Positions 50,985 to 58,360 of a stretch of DNA of 58,360 nt are shown here, piece by piece. A program made the position numbers and the translations under genes. The notes beneath the pieces were generated by a model. That model saw only the letters and a list, made by a program, of their open reading frames with translations. It made no database searches and was not told where the DNA came from. Numbering within the stretch: the first letter of the stretch is position 1; each line of letters starts with the position of its first letter. Source of the stretch: Clostridia bacterium (GTDB lineage: Bacteria; Bacillota; Clostridia; Oscillospirales; Acutalibacteraceae); assembly GCA_900766585.1 (NCBI GenBank), contig CAAFVV010000027.1:1-58360 (forward strand). Direction: 5' to 3'.

Positions 50985-51653
50985 ATGAACCGCACCATTA
51001 CCGTCACGGGAACCGGCAAACTAAAACTGCGTCCGGATTATACCGTGGTTTCCCTGTCGCTGAAAGCTGCGGATATGCTCTACGACCGCGCCATGGACAA
51101 GGCGGCATCGCAGCAGGCGCAGCTGCACGAAGCGCTCGCCGCCGTCGGCTTTGCCAAAGAGGACCTAAAAACCACAGATTTTCAGGTCAATACGGAATAT
51201 GAGAGCGAACGGGACCAAAACGGCAATTACCGGCAGAAATTTGCCGGTTACTGCGTCCGCCACCGGCTGAAAGCGGAGTTTCCGCTCGACACCGCATATC
51301 TCTCGAAAATTCTCGGTGCCATTTCATCGTGCATCGCAGAACCGGAGCTGGATATCCGCTTCACGGTCAGGGACAGCAATGCCGTCAATGCTGCGCTTTT
51401 GGAAAGCGCCTGCGCCAATGCAAAAACCAAGGCAGAGATCCTCGCGAGAGCCTCCGGCGCATCTCTGGCCCGACTGCTCTCCATCGACTACAGCTTTCGG
51501 GAGCAGGATCTGTATTCTCCCACGCGGTACGGGGCGGAAAACACTCATATGATGAAAGCCTGCACCGCACCGTCCTCCATAGCGATAGAGCCGGACGACA
51601 TCGACGTCAGTGACAGCGTCACCTTTGTGTGGGAGCTTTGCGCAGGAGACTGA
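50985..51653 (+). CDS. SIMPL-domain (DUF541) protein
   Basis: A 222-residue SIMPL/DUF541 protein starting TITVTGTGKLKLRPDYTVVSLSL, the typical first strand of the family, with FQVNTEYE in the middle. Members such as mouse SIMPL, E. coli YggE and Brucella BP26 are known, and some form channel-like rings; the function in Firmicutes is unclear. No signal peptide is seen here, so it may be cytoplasmic. GGAGGAAATCG precedes the ATG. It is 65 bases after the LacI gene and may be co-transcribed. Confidence 0.85.
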   Translation: MNRTITVTGTGKLKLRPDYTVVSLSLKAADMLYDRAMDKAASQQAQLHEALAAVGFAKEDLKTTDFQVNTEYESERDQNGNYRQKFAGYCVRHRLKAEFPLDTAYLSKILGAISSCIAEPELDIRFTVRDSNAVNAALLESACANAKTKAEILARASGASLARLLSIDYSFREQDLYSPTRYGAENTHMMKACTAPSSIAIEPDDIDVSDSVTFVWELCAGD

Positions 51654-51867
51654 TGCCGCAGAGGCTATGGAGCGCTGCCGCATACCGGTTGTGTTTATCC
51701 ACGGCGAGGATGACCGCTTTGTTCCCTGCGCCATGGGACGGGTAAATTACCGCCGCTGCCGTTCGGCAGAAAATGAACTGCTGACCGTACCGCACGCCGG
51801 TCACGGCATGAGCTATATGGCGGATAAGCCTGCCTGTCTTCGCACGGTCACAGACTTTTTTAAAAGG
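51646..51867 (+). pseudogene. C-terminal fragment of an alpha/beta hydrolase
   Basis: About 74 codons encode IPVVFIHGEDDRFVPC and LLTVPHAGHGMSYM, the strands that carry the catalytic aspartate and histidine of an alpha/beta hydrolase of about 300 residues. The N-terminal part with the nucleophile serine is absent: the fragment begins at the end of the SIMPL gene in another frame. After residue TDFFKR the homology ends and the frame runs on into the terminator. It looks like the remains of a deleted gene. Confidence 0.75.
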
Positions 51868-51929
51868 CCCTTGGGGAAAAGCAGAAACAAGCCACACCGC
51901 ATTTGCCGCTGTATACATACGATCCGACA

Positions 51930-51979
51930 AAAAATGCACCGGGAAAGGGTCTGTAACGACCCGATTCCGGTGCTTTTTT
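51930..51979. terminator. bidirectional terminator
   Basis: GCACCGG (51936-51942) pairs with CCGGTGC (51967-51973), with an inner GGGTC/GACCC stem. A run on the left, six T on the right. It separates the LacI/SIMPL unit from the minus-strand TPR gene. Confidence 0.85.
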
Positions 51980-51984
51980 CGTCC

Positions 51985-52854
51985 TTAATAAAATTCGCAG
52001 GAAAATAACGGGGGGATAACGATCGTGACAGGTACCTCTGCGGACGACCCGTTTTCTGTAACTGCTTTCATCAGTTCAGTGGTATCTATGCAGGGATTCT
52101 CCTCGCAAAAGGGAATCACCACCGTATCCCTGAAGATCTCAAGCTCATCCAAACGGTCGGCAGCCGCTTCCTGAAACGCCTTGTACACGATTCTATATTC
52201 CTCGGGCTCCACGATCCAACATTCGTAAACAGCCGCATAGTTTTGCAAAATAAAGGCATAGTCGCCGGAGAGAAACGCCAGCTTTAATGTTTCCGGCGTT
52301 ATCTCATACCACTTATCCGTTTGCAGTGATTGGAGCATGCGAACCGCCTCCGGCATATCCCCATCGAATACGCAGGAAAATCCGTACAGCTCTTTTATTG
52401 CCGCCTTTTCCGAACCGCTGTATTCCGCCTTATCCACGGCTGCGGCCAAAAGCGCTTTCATAGAAGCATACTGCTGCTGATAAAAATAGCACTCAGCCAA
52501 ATGGTAACAAAGGTCAAATGTCTGCTTCTCAGCATATGCGGCAGTATAATACGTTATAGCGGTTTTAAATTTCTTTTCGGAAAGGAAGAGATCGCCCAGC
52601 TCTTTGTTGGTGATAAAACTGTCCTTTTGCTTTTTGGCAGATAACAGAAGCTTTTCGGCAACTTTTTTGCATCTCCGGGGAGCAAAGGTCACTTCGTGTC
52701 CGTATTTCGATAAAAGCACGCCGAAGTTGTGCAGGGATTTATACGTCGGAGCGGTTTTATACACTTCCCCCAACACAAAATAAGCCTTATCCAAATCTTC
52801 TCTTATCATTTCGTGTATTACTTTTTTCGAAATGGATTCAGGATTAAAAGCCAT
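51985..52854 (-). CDS. TPR-like protein of unknown function
   Basis: A 289-residue soluble protein made mostly of helix pairs with a tetratricopeptide look (LDKAYFVLGEVYKTAPTY, NKELGDLFLSEKKFKTAITYY, CYHLAECYFYQQQYASMKALL). No catalytic motif and no signal peptide. The C-terminus ends VTIVIPPLFSCEFY. ATG 52854 follows GGAGG by 8 bases. It is at the left end of the array of small immunity-like genes and is separated from them by 314 bases, so it may be a member or a bystander. Confidence 0.65.
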   Translation of the reverse strand: MAFNPESISKKVIHEMIREDLDKAYFVLGEVYKTAPTYKSLHNFGVLLSKYGHEVTFAPRRCKKVAEKLLLSAKKQKDSFITNKELGDLFLSEKKFKTAITYYTAAYAEKQTFDLCYHLAECYFYQQQYASMKALLAAAVDKAEYSGSEKAAIKELYGFSCVFDGDMPEAVRMLQSLQTDKWYEITPETLKLAFLSGDYAFILQNYAAVYECWIVEPEEYRIVYKAFQEAAADRLDELEIFRDTVVIPFCEENPCIDTTELMKAVTENGSSAEVPVTIVIPPLFSCEFY

Positions 52855-53168
52855 ACAATTTCCTCCGATCGAATCAGTGCCGGGCATCATCTTTTCGCTT
52901 ATATAGGGTACTAACTGATACAAAAAATGTAACCATCTTTACATTTATGCCAAAAGAAGATATTGATCATCATCGTGAATACCAAGCTCCACACAATACA
53001 CTTATGCGGTATTTTAAATATCTTTAATTGCATACCTGTCAGCAAAAGCGGTATGCTTGCCACACCATGATTCACTGAACCCTCAAAAAATATGTAAAGA
53101 GATACATTTGACCTGCCCTTTCTTTTCCCAGCCTTTCCGGGGCATCCCCCTCTTAACGGTGAGGAAAA
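52855..53168. other. AT-rich intergenic region
   Basis: No gene is recognised in these 314 bases. They are visibly richer in A and T than the flanks. They contain an inverted repeat (52925-52946) and must hold the promoter of the TPR gene, but I see no convincing -35/-10 pair. Confidence 0.5.
52925..52946. repeat. inverted repeat AAATGTAA-N6-TTACATTT
   Basis: A perfect 8-bp inverted repeat with a 6-bp spacer, 71 bases upstream of the TPR gene. It could be an operator or a small hairpin. Confidence 0.55.
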
Positions 53169-53459
53169 TCAGTAAACGATTTCATACACAAAATTCAATT
53201 TTCTTCTGTCCACTAAAAATTGAATTGCCAAATCATATTTTTCCTCTTCCTTAAATTTATCATACTTTTTTGTGGACAAATCAATGCTGTTTCCCATATC
53301 AGGTCGAATTCCACCTTCTAAAAACGTAAATGCATCAATACCTAACACAGGGAGCGATGTCTGCCGACACAGATTCACCAGCAGTATCGCATCCTCAACG
53401 CTGTAAAGATCCATCCCCGGACGGTGTATAGCCTTTTTTGACAACTCTTCTATAGTCAT
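53169..53459 (-). CDS. small Imm40-like protein
   Basis: A 96-residue acidic protein with SLPVLGIDAFTFLEGGIRPDMGNSIDLS in its middle, a pattern like the Imm40 family of predicted toxin-immunity proteins. No membrane segment. The ATG at 53459 is 7 bases after GGGAG; another ATG three codons upstream abuts the Shine-Dalgarno sequence. It is the last gene of a short minus-strand unit that also contains the frameshifted gene and the 151-residue gene. The family call is by pattern only. Confidence 0.55.
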   Translation of the reverse strand: MTIEELSKKAIHRPGMDLYSVEDAILLVNLCRQTSLPVLGIDAFTFLEGGIRPDMGNSIDLSTKKYDKFKEEEKYDLAIQFLVDRRKLNFVYEIVY

Positions 53460-53515
53460 ATTATCCATCTCCCTCTCACGAATACAGCCGAATATTTACC
53501 GCGAAAGCGCCGTCT

Positions 53516-54048
53516 CTACTGAAAATCAGAGGAATACCGATCAAAATACTGTTTCAGATCATCCGGCACCTGTTTTACCGTAATATCCAACCTCCGGTCT
53601 AATGCCCGATCCCCGTCCTCGTCGATCCAAAGCGTAATTTTTGTCCCGTCGATCTCTTCTATCCAACCGGACTCCCATGTTTTATCCGTATAGTGATAAT
53701 AAATCACTCCGCAATCTGCGTCCCAATACCAAAAATCATAACATCCCGGCATCCACGCCCATTGGCTTTTGTACCGATCACTCAAATAGTCCGCTGTATA
53801 CACCAAATTTTTCCGGCAGAGTGGCATCTCATTTTTATCCTCCGTATCATTCGCAAACACCTGCAACACGCCATAGCGGTAATACGCGCATTATCCATAT
53901 ACACCAAGGAGAAACGGGAGTCATCACAGGCAACGGCAGAAAATTCATGAGGATCCCGCCCCAACCAAAATCCGAAACAACCGCCCGCCAATCCCGCAAC
54001 GACCGCCAAAATGATAATACAGGCAATCCATTTCTTTCGCTTTTTCAA
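53516..54048 (-). pseudogene. frameshifted membrane-anchored small protein
   Basis: Two overlapping frames join into one protein of about 177 residues. The N-terminal part has a basic start, a membrane helix (CIIILAVVAGLAGGCFGFWLG) and SRFSLVYMDNARI. The C-terminal part, in another frame, continues YRYGVLQVFANDTEDKNE and DFWYWDADCGVIYYHY. The junction is near 53880, where one missing T in ATTTACC (now ATTACC) would explain the shift. The likely start is TTG 54048, 8 bases after AAGGGTG. It may be a real mutation or a base-calling error. Function unknown; the context suggests an immunity protein. Confidence 0.65.
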
Positions 54049-54061
54049 TGAAACCACACCC

Positions 54062-54517
54062 TTACAACCGTTCAAATCGAAACAACGCGGGACGATTGAG
54101 CCTTTTCATCTCCTTTTTCAGTCCTGACATTCTGCGAAATTTGACAATCCCGTGTTTTTCAAGGGAAGAAACCAACTCGGTCGAGGCGATATACACCGCT
54201 GTTTTCAATTCGTCAAACGTTGCAGCACTTTCATAGAGAATCTCTTCATCTTTAATAAACTGCATCTTAACGCTGGCCCTGTCTTTTTTACATCTGATAG
54301 AATAAGGACCATCCATAAAACAAAGCGAAAACTCGGCAGATGGCAACTTAGCATTACGCCTTAAATTCCAACACCACATCTCCAGCACAGACAAGGGCAG
54401 GTCCCACCATTGATCATCCGGAAAAGATCTATTGTCTATATTCACATAGATGGTTGCACCGGGATCCCGAAGTATACGGGCATAATCAAAATCAGCCGGA
54501 CAGCAAATCTGAAACAA
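54062..54517 (-). CDS. hypothetical protein, possible immunity protein
   Basis: A 151-residue soluble protein rich in aromatic and charged residues (SFPDDQWWDLPLSVLEMWCW near the start, LKTAVYIASTELVSSLEKHG in a C-terminal helix). I do not recognise the family. The start is TTG 54517, supported by GAGGAGGG 5 bases before it. It is the first gene after a consensus promoter and a terminator, and heads a short operon with the frameshifted gene and the Imm40-like gene. Confidence 0.65.
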   Translation of the reverse strand: MFQICCPADFDYARILRDPGATIYVNIDNRSFPDDQWWDLPLSVLEMWCWNLRRNAKLPSAEFSLCFMDGPYSIRCKKDRASVKMQFIKDEEILYESAATFDELKTAVYIASTELVSSLEKHGIVKFRRMSGLKKEMKRLNRPALFRFERL

Positions 54518-54577
54518 ATTGACCCTCCTCTATCCACGCGATCCGTTTTCAGTGTGCAAGTGCTTTACTGCGTTTAC

Positions 54578-54606
54578 AGTATATTCCTTTTCGTCAAACA
54601 AGTCAA
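54578..54606 (-). promoter_or_regulatory. sigma-A promoter inside the immunity-like array
   Basis: On the minus strand TTGACT (54601-54606), a 17-bp spacer and TATACT (54578-54583), about 60 bases before TTG 54517. Confidence 0.8.
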
Positions 54607-54607
54607 G

Positions 54608-54653
54608 AAAAACGAGCGTTTAATCGAAAGAAATTAACCAAACGCTTGTTTTT
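54608..54653. terminator. bidirectional terminator splitting the array
   Basis: AAAAACGAGCGTTT (54608-54621) pairs with AAACGCTTGTTTTT (54640-54653) with one mismatch. It lies after the 93-residue gene and directly upstream of the promoter of the next unit. Confidence 0.8.
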
Positions 54654-54680
54654 ATGTGAAAGATTTTCGTCCGATCAACC

Positions 54681-54962
54681 TCAAAAGGCGTTTAGATGGT
54701 CTTTCGGCAGACACACATCACAATACCACTTTCCGTCGATCTCTGCCCCATTCGACATTTCCGCCACCGCGCCGATTTGGCGTTTGTCTGACGTCCACGC
54801 CTGACAAACGCAGCACCGCCCGAAATTGCGGACACCAGTCAGATCCACATATTGTTCAGATAAGTACTCGCCCTTTTTGAGCAGCTCTTCGGTCGAAGCA
54901 GCTGATTTCTCCGTCTCCTCCCACGATCCGTCCAACAAATAGGCTATTTTAAGAATATACAC
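54681..54962 (-). CDS. small zinc-knuckle protein
   Basis: A 93-residue protein with two CxxC pairs (CCVCQAW and CDVCLPK) about 31 residues apart, which probably bind one zinc ion. The N-terminal part is a short strand-helix region. Family not recognised. The start is GTG 54962, 8 bases after GGAGGAG. It lies 15 bases after the CXXCG protein encoded upstream, so the two are co-transcribed. Position suggests an immunity or accessory role. Confidence 0.6.
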   Translation of the reverse strand: MYILKIAYLLDGSWEETEKSAASTEELLKKGEYLSEQYVDLTGVRNFGRCCVCQAWTSDKRQIGAVAEMSNGAEIDGKWYCDVCLPKDHLNAF

Positions 54963-54977
54963 GGTTTCTCCTCCCCC

Positions 54978-55652
54978 TTACCTCCGCAGATAACAAGGGG
55001 TATACTCTTTACCGGTGGCAATCATTTTCTGGTGTGCTTTCAAATCAAGCTCCCTTACACGAGAAAAATCGTGTCCATATCTAAGATCTATTCCATGCAG
55101 CTTTTTCTTCGCGATCACATCCAATACCCTCTGTGTACATATGTGGCACTTACCGGTTTGCTTAACCTGACAGAAATCCGAGCCATCCCAGCTGTTTTCG
55201 TCAAAATAGGCATCATACATCTTCTCGCGATTCCACGAAAACGAACCACAAACGGGACATACATTCCGCCGCTTCAGATGCATAGCCTTTTCGTCGAAAG
55301 CAATCTGACCGGTCGTATTGACGGCATAATAGCGAACAGGCAGGTCGGTCAGCGGTTCATTATGCTTATCCAGCAGAATAAACTCGGAGATCACCTCGAT
55401 ACCGGTCAGCCCCGCCTGACTGAAGGCATCAAGCGCCGGTTCGGAAAACACATCGTAATGTACAAAGTCGTATGTTTCCAAAAGTGTCGGAAAATACCGA
55501 CCTGGCTCCAGTTTGTGTGGAACAACCTTTTCAATGCCCGACTTCGCCCCGCAGGATGGACAAACCGTAGTTTGTATATACACCATCGGGGCGAATGCTC
55601 CTTTATAAGCTGGTCCCACACAAGGACTATATTCATACCATCTCCTATCCAT
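54978..55652 (-). CDS. double-CXXCG protein, SitI6-like
   Basis: A 224-residue protein with two CPxCG zinc-ribbon motifs (CPSCG near residue 31, CPVCG near 133) and a further CHIC. The stretch LEPGRYFPTLLETYDFVHYDVFS is reminiscent of the double-CXXCG immunity proteins first described with Myxococcus Sit toxins. No membrane segment. ATG 55652 follows GGAAGGTGA. It lies in the middle of the minus-strand array. The resemblance is weak; a generic zinc-ribbon protein is the alternative. Confidence 0.55.
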   Translation of the reverse strand: MDRRWYEYSPCVGPAYKGAFAPMVYIQTTVCPSCGAKSGIEKVVPHKLEPGRYFPTLLETYDFVHYDVFSEPALDAFSQAGLTGIEVISEFILLDKHNEPLTDLPVRYYAVNTTGQIAFDEKAMHLKRRNVCPVCGSFSWNREKMYDAYFDENSWDGSDFCQVKQTGKCHICTQRVLDVIAKKKLHGIDLRYGHDFSRVRELDLKAHQKMIATGKEYTPCYLRR

Positions 55653-55694
55653 CAGAGCTTCACCTTCCTGTTATCAAGTCAATTCACAGCCCGT

Positions 55695-56129
55695 TTAAAA
55701 CAGCGCTTTTTCGCCGGACAAAATTAACCGTGTGTCCGGATAGAAGTCGACATCTGTCCAGCTGCACACCGGAGTCCCGTGCTCTTTTTTCAGCCGCTCC
55801 AGCTGTTCTCCGGTTTGGATCTGTTCAAAAATCCGGATCCACCGCTCTATCGTTTTCAGCGAAATATCAACCTGTTCAAGCTGTTCGTCAAAGCACCGGC
55901 TCCGCACGGACCAATGCAGGCAGGTGGGGTATTTTCCGCTGTCCGGCACCGCAAATCCCATTTCTATATAATAATCGTTTGTATCCCACTGTGACCCTAA
56001 CACATTTACACAAAAGGTAAACTGCGGATGATCCTTATACCAATAGGCGCCTTTCTTTCGGTAGCCGCGTGCGCGAAGCCATATGCTCAATTCCGCCATG
56101 ACCTCTTTTTTTGACAGCTTTTCCGCCAT
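55695..56129 (-). CDS. DUF4304-like protein
   Basis: A 144-residue soluble protein with the layout of DUF4304: an N-terminal helix ending LRARGYRKKGAYWYK, a sheet with FTFCVNVLGSQW, YYIEMGFAVP and LHWSVRSRC, and C-terminal helices around KTIERWIRIFEQI. DUF4304 genes are frequent in toxin-immunity loci. ATG 56129 follows GGGAGG by 11 bases. It is in the middle of the array, in the same direction as its neighbours. Confidence 0.65.
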   Translation of the reverse strand: MAEKLSKKEVMAELSIWLRARGYRKKGAYWYKDHPQFTFCVNVLGSQWDTNDYYIEMGFAVPDSGKYPTCLHWSVRSRCFDEQLEQVDISLKTIERWIRIFEQIQTGEQLERLKKEHGTPVCSWTDVDFYPDTRLILSGEKALF

Positions 56130-56165
56130 AGCCGGTTTTCCTCCCCTTGTGCGTTGTCCGGCTGC

Positions 56166-56993
56166 TCAGCACAGCTTAACCGGGCGGAACACGAGATTTT
56201 TGTCCAGCCGCTTTTCGGTGATCATCCGGAAAAACGCCTGAGAAACGATCATCGTATCAAACGCAGTCTCTCCCTTGTCGTCCGCCGTGATCCTTCCTGC
56301 GAAAAACAGATCCACACCCTGCGGTATCTTCTTCCCGCAGATAAGCAGCTCCTTCCGCGCATTCCGTATGTACAATCGGCGTCCGCATCCTCCGCAGGCG
56401 GCTCCGGCATCGGGCAAAAGGGCATCGGCTGCGACACAGCGCTGCGCCGTTGTTCCCCGCATCTGCCAGCAGTCCCCGAGCGGCTCCCTGCCATTCTTTC
56501 CGTAGACCGGCCAAAACTCCACGCCTTTCATTCCGTATTCTAGCGCTGCTCCGCGGAAAACAGACCGCACAAATCCGGTCACGCTCTGATCGGCCGCGGA
56601 CATAAAGAACACGCTGCGAAAGTTCACCTTTGACGATGCAAGCGTCAGCGGGGCGGTCTGAATCCGCTCGCCGCGGCACCGCGCCGGAGAAAATGCGGTC
56701 TCGGCATCCGCTAAAACCAGCGAGCAGCTTTTGGAAAACACCTCAACCCACGGAGCCGTTTCCAGCTCGGCGGGTTCATATTCCGCCTCCGCATACGGAA
56801 AGCTCTCCTCTCCCAGCAGAGCGATCAGCGCGGGAAGCTCCGGATCGTCTTCATATATATCGAAAACCAGCCCGTAATCTCCTGCCCATGTCTCCGGACG
56901 GCACGACCTCCTCCGCAAAATCTTCCGCGCCGCCGCCCACTGTTCCGGCGTGATCGTTTCGGAAACCGCACAGCAATGCCGCCGCACACGCAT
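56166..56993 (-). CDS. hypothetical protein with CxxC knuckle, possible immunity protein
   Basis: A 275-residue soluble protein. A CGGCGRRLYI motif near residue 200 suggests a zinc knuckle. The C-terminal SQAFFRMITEKRLDKNLVFRPV is reminiscent of the last strand-helix-strand of double-CXXCG immunity proteins. The N-terminal half has no recognisable motif. ATG 56993 follows GGAGG by 9 bases. It follows the CDI-immunity-like gene by 15 bases. Confidence 0.55.
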   Translation of the reverse strand: MRVRRHCCAVSETITPEQWAAARKILRRRSCRPETWAGDYGLVFDIYEDDPELPALIALLGEESFPYAEAEYEPAELETAPWVEVFSKSCSLVLADAETAFSPARCRGERIQTAPLTLASSKVNFRSVFFMSAADQSVTGFVRSVFRGAALEYGMKGVEFWPVYGKNGREPLGDCWQMRGTTAQRCVAADALLPDAGAACGGCGRRLYIRNARKELLICGKKIPQGVDLFFAGRITADDKGETAFDTMIVSQAFFRMITEKRLDKNLVFRPVKLC

Positions 56994-57008
56994 ATAGCCC
57001 GCCTCCGT

Positions 57009-57593
57009 TCACTGATTGTTCCAAATAGCCTCTTTCGCCTTTTCCAGCTGATCGGGATGTCCCCGATAGATCAGCTGCGCATAACGCCACGCCGTTTCCC
57101 GCGATATGAACCGGTCGTCCGCACCGCCGCCGAAGACCTTGCGCCACTGGGCGGAGACCGTTTTCGGTGAAATATCCGCTGCCCCCGCCGGAAAGCGGCT
57201 GAATCTGTCCTCATTCGTGCGGAATCCGAGATGCAGCTTGTCATCGTGCGTGTATTCTGCGATAAACTGCCCGTCCACATCGCAAAGCCATGTATCGGCT
57301 ATCGCGGCCACATCGTCAAAGGCGTTCAGTGCGCAGGACAGCCTTGTTTGCACGACCGGAACCGACGCGTCGTCCCAGAAGATGTAGATCTCCTTTTCCC
57401 CGCTTACATAGTGCAAAAGTTCCTCGGGCGATTCCAGTGAAACGGAATGGGGAACTGCTTCCCAGTCTACCCCTCCCCAGCTTGTAAACGGATAGCGTTC
57501 CTGCGCCTCCTCGATGATCTCGTCGCCGTTTTCCGGCGATAAAACGGTCACGTCCCCGCCCAGCGCCGTCAGGCATTCCTCCCACAGTGTCAC
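57009..57593 (-). CDS. CDI toxin immunity-like protein
   Basis: A 194-residue acidic protein. The segments ERYPFTSWGGVDWEAV, EIYIFWDDASVPVVQT and AFDDVAAIADTWLC match, from memory, the pattern of proteins annotated as CDI toxin immunity proteins in Firmicutes. No signal peptide. The start is GTG 57593 with GAGAGGGG about 8 bases before. It is co-directional with its neighbours at 15-20 base spacing. A cognate toxin would be expected nearby but is not in the window. Confidence 0.6.
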   Translation of the reverse strand: MTLWEECLTALGGDVTVLSPENGDEIIEEAQERYPFTSWGGVDWEAVPHSVSLESPEELLHYVSGEKEIYIFWDDASVPVVQTRLSCALNAFDDVAAIADTWLCDVDGQFIAEYTHDDKLHLGFRTNEDRFSRFPAGAADISPKTVSAQWRKVFGGGADDRFISRETAWRYAQLIYRGHPDQLEKAKEAIWNNQ

Positions 57594-57613
57594 GATGTTT
57601 TCCCCTCTCCCTG

Positions 57614-58213
57614 TCAGCCGTACTGTTCAATCACGCGCTCATTCTGACCGTTTTCATCCGTGAAAATATAGATGTATCGGTCGCCGTCATGAGACTGCGA
57701 CACAAAAACCATCGGTCTGCCGTCTATGGCGGGCCAGTCCGGCTCCTGCATCCAGCGGGGCGCTTTCCGCGGCACCAGATGAAACGCCTCACGCAGCCGC
57801 TGCTTTTTTACCTTCCACGTCGATGCCGATTCTGCCTCTAAAATCCCCTGTATGTACTGTTCCACCTCCGGTCCGTCTATGTATTCCAGACCCATTTTTT
57901 CGAGTGGATCGGGCTGAAAAAAGAGCTTGAGCGGATCGCAGCACTCCGTCTCCGGGAAGGAGAACAGGACAAGGTCGCGGATAAAAGAATAGTCGGTTCC
58001 GAATACCATCGCGGCATACTCCACGCGGTATAGGTTATCCTCCAGCTTTTCCGCTTGCACAGGATACCGTTTCCGAAATTCACAGTCCGGTGAGCGGATG
58101 TCCTCGGGTACCAGCGACTGAAGCCATTGCCATATCTCCGGCTTAGCTTCGCACAGGCTTTCAAACTCCTGATTGCCGATCCTGCCGCGCAAATAATCGA
58201 ATACTTCCTGCAT
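57614..58213 (-). CDS. hypothetical protein with DUF1963-like C-terminus
   Basis: A 199-residue soluble protein. The C-terminal half has PRWMQEPDWPAIDGRPMVFVSQ and DRYIYIFTDENGQ, reminiscent of the DUF1963/YwqG pattern in which a W-x-Q-x-P-x-W strand is followed by a beta hairpin. The N-terminal half, starting MQEVFDYLRGRIGNQEFESL, is helical and not recognised. ATG 58213 follows GAGGGG. It belongs to the array; immunity or SUKH-like roles are possible but not shown. Confidence 0.6.
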   Translation of the reverse strand: MQEVFDYLRGRIGNQEFESLCEAKPEIWQWLQSLVPEDIRSPDCEFRKRYPVQAEKLEDNLYRVEYAAMVFGTDYSFIRDLVLFSFPETECCDPLKLFFQPDPLEKMGLEYIDGPEVEQYIQGILEAESASTWKVKKQRLREAFHLVPRKAPRWMQEPDWPAIDGRPMVFVSQSHDGDRYIYIFTDENGQNERVIEQYG

Positions 58214-58237
58214 ATTGCCCCCCTCTTCCCCGTGTGA

Positions 58238-58360
58238 TCATTCAAACGGGGTAAATATCATGGAATAATCGAATTCGAAGGTGAATTTATATTCCTCCAC
58301 CTTGGCAAACCAAAAATTTGTGAGCTGATGATCTCTTATAAATTGGACAAACCTCTCCGA
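58238..58360 (-). CDS. partial protein cut by the window edge
   Basis: The last 40 codons of a minus-strand gene that continues beyond the window; the frame is open to the edge and ends in TGA at 58238-58240. Visible pieces are FVQFIRDHQLTNFWFAKVEE and a C-terminus DYSMIFTPFE. The spacing of 24 bases to the next gene and the same direction suggest it is another member of the array. Too little remains for a family call. Confidence 0.5.
   Translation of the reverse strand, partial: SERFVQFIRDHQLTNFWFAKVEEYKFTFEFDYSMIFTPFE

Noticed and set aside
51947..51964. TGTAACGACCC as another LacI operator
   Set aside because: Only the left half matches; the bases form the inner stem of a bidirectional terminator, which explains them better.
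52855..53168. A small gene in the AT-rich gap
   Set aside because: Frames of up to 65 codons exist but lack ribosome binding sites and protein-like composition.
1..58360. tRNA or rRNA genes, CRISPR arrays, insertion sequences, prophage genes
   Set aside because: I found no tRNA-like T-loop/anticodon layout, no spaced repeat array and no transposase or integrase motifs; a tRNA scan could confirm this.

Overview
The window comes from a GC-rich, endospore-forming, Gram-positive anaerobe of the Clostridia, probably of the Oscillospirales/Ruminococcaceae type. The evidence is spoIVB, whiA, rapZ and hprK, Gram-positive lipoprotein signals, an NPDTG sortase-like tail, and sigma-A promoters with 17-bp spacers. 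The assignment is by gene content only.

Left third (1-18.7 kb): mostly housekeeping. A minus-strand run hprK-glk-murB-rapZ-whiA-dnaE-pfkA-lipase-like gene (10601 to 119) has overlapping or closely spaced genes. Opposite it lie a small DUF6514-like gene and a mutY-dCMP deaminase-SDR operon. Then come a transglutaminase-like protein, a decayed MTA/SAH nucleosidase gene, an E2-fold protein without the catalytic motif, a SLOG-fold protein, spoIVB and a metallo-beta-lactamase-fold protein.

Centre (18.7-44.4 kb): a glycan-utilisation locus of about 26 kb, all on the minus strand with no gap above about 130 bp, probably one transcription unit read from a promoter near 44.62 kb. In transcription order it encodes a GH43 enzyme (split by an in-frame stop), a second GH43-like propeller, two beta-helix proteins, an (alpha/alpha)6 glycosidase, a 959-residue solute-binding fusion with two permeases, an NHL-TPR-Yip1 membrane protein, a DUF5696 protein, two more permeases with a lipoprotein binding protein, an NPDTG surface protein and two more beta-helix proteins. 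Three of the four beta-helix proteins resemble GH110 alpha-1,3-galactosidases. Two of the four are surface lipoproteins and two have no signal. No ABC ATPase is present, so a shared MsmX-type ATPase encoded elsewhere is inferred. A divergent AraC regulator sits at the head of the locus.

Next (45.8-51.9 kb): an FGGY kinase, an L-fucose/L-arabinose isomerase-like enzyme and a class II aldolase form an isomerase-kinase-aldolase operon divergent from a LacI-family regulator. The intergenic region carries three copies of a 14-bp operator (GTGTAACGATACAC). A copy differing at one base lies in the leader of the 26-kb operon, so the LacI protein may control both the catabolic operon and glycan uptake. 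The regulator is followed by a SIMPL-domain gene and a fragment of an alpha/beta hydrolase.

Right end (52-58.4 kb): a minus-strand array of small proteins, several of which resemble immunity proteins of polymorphic or contact-dependent toxins (Imm40-like, DUF4304-like, CDI-immunity-like, CXXCG zinc-knuckle types). One is frameshifted and the last is cut by the window edge. No toxin is visible in the window.
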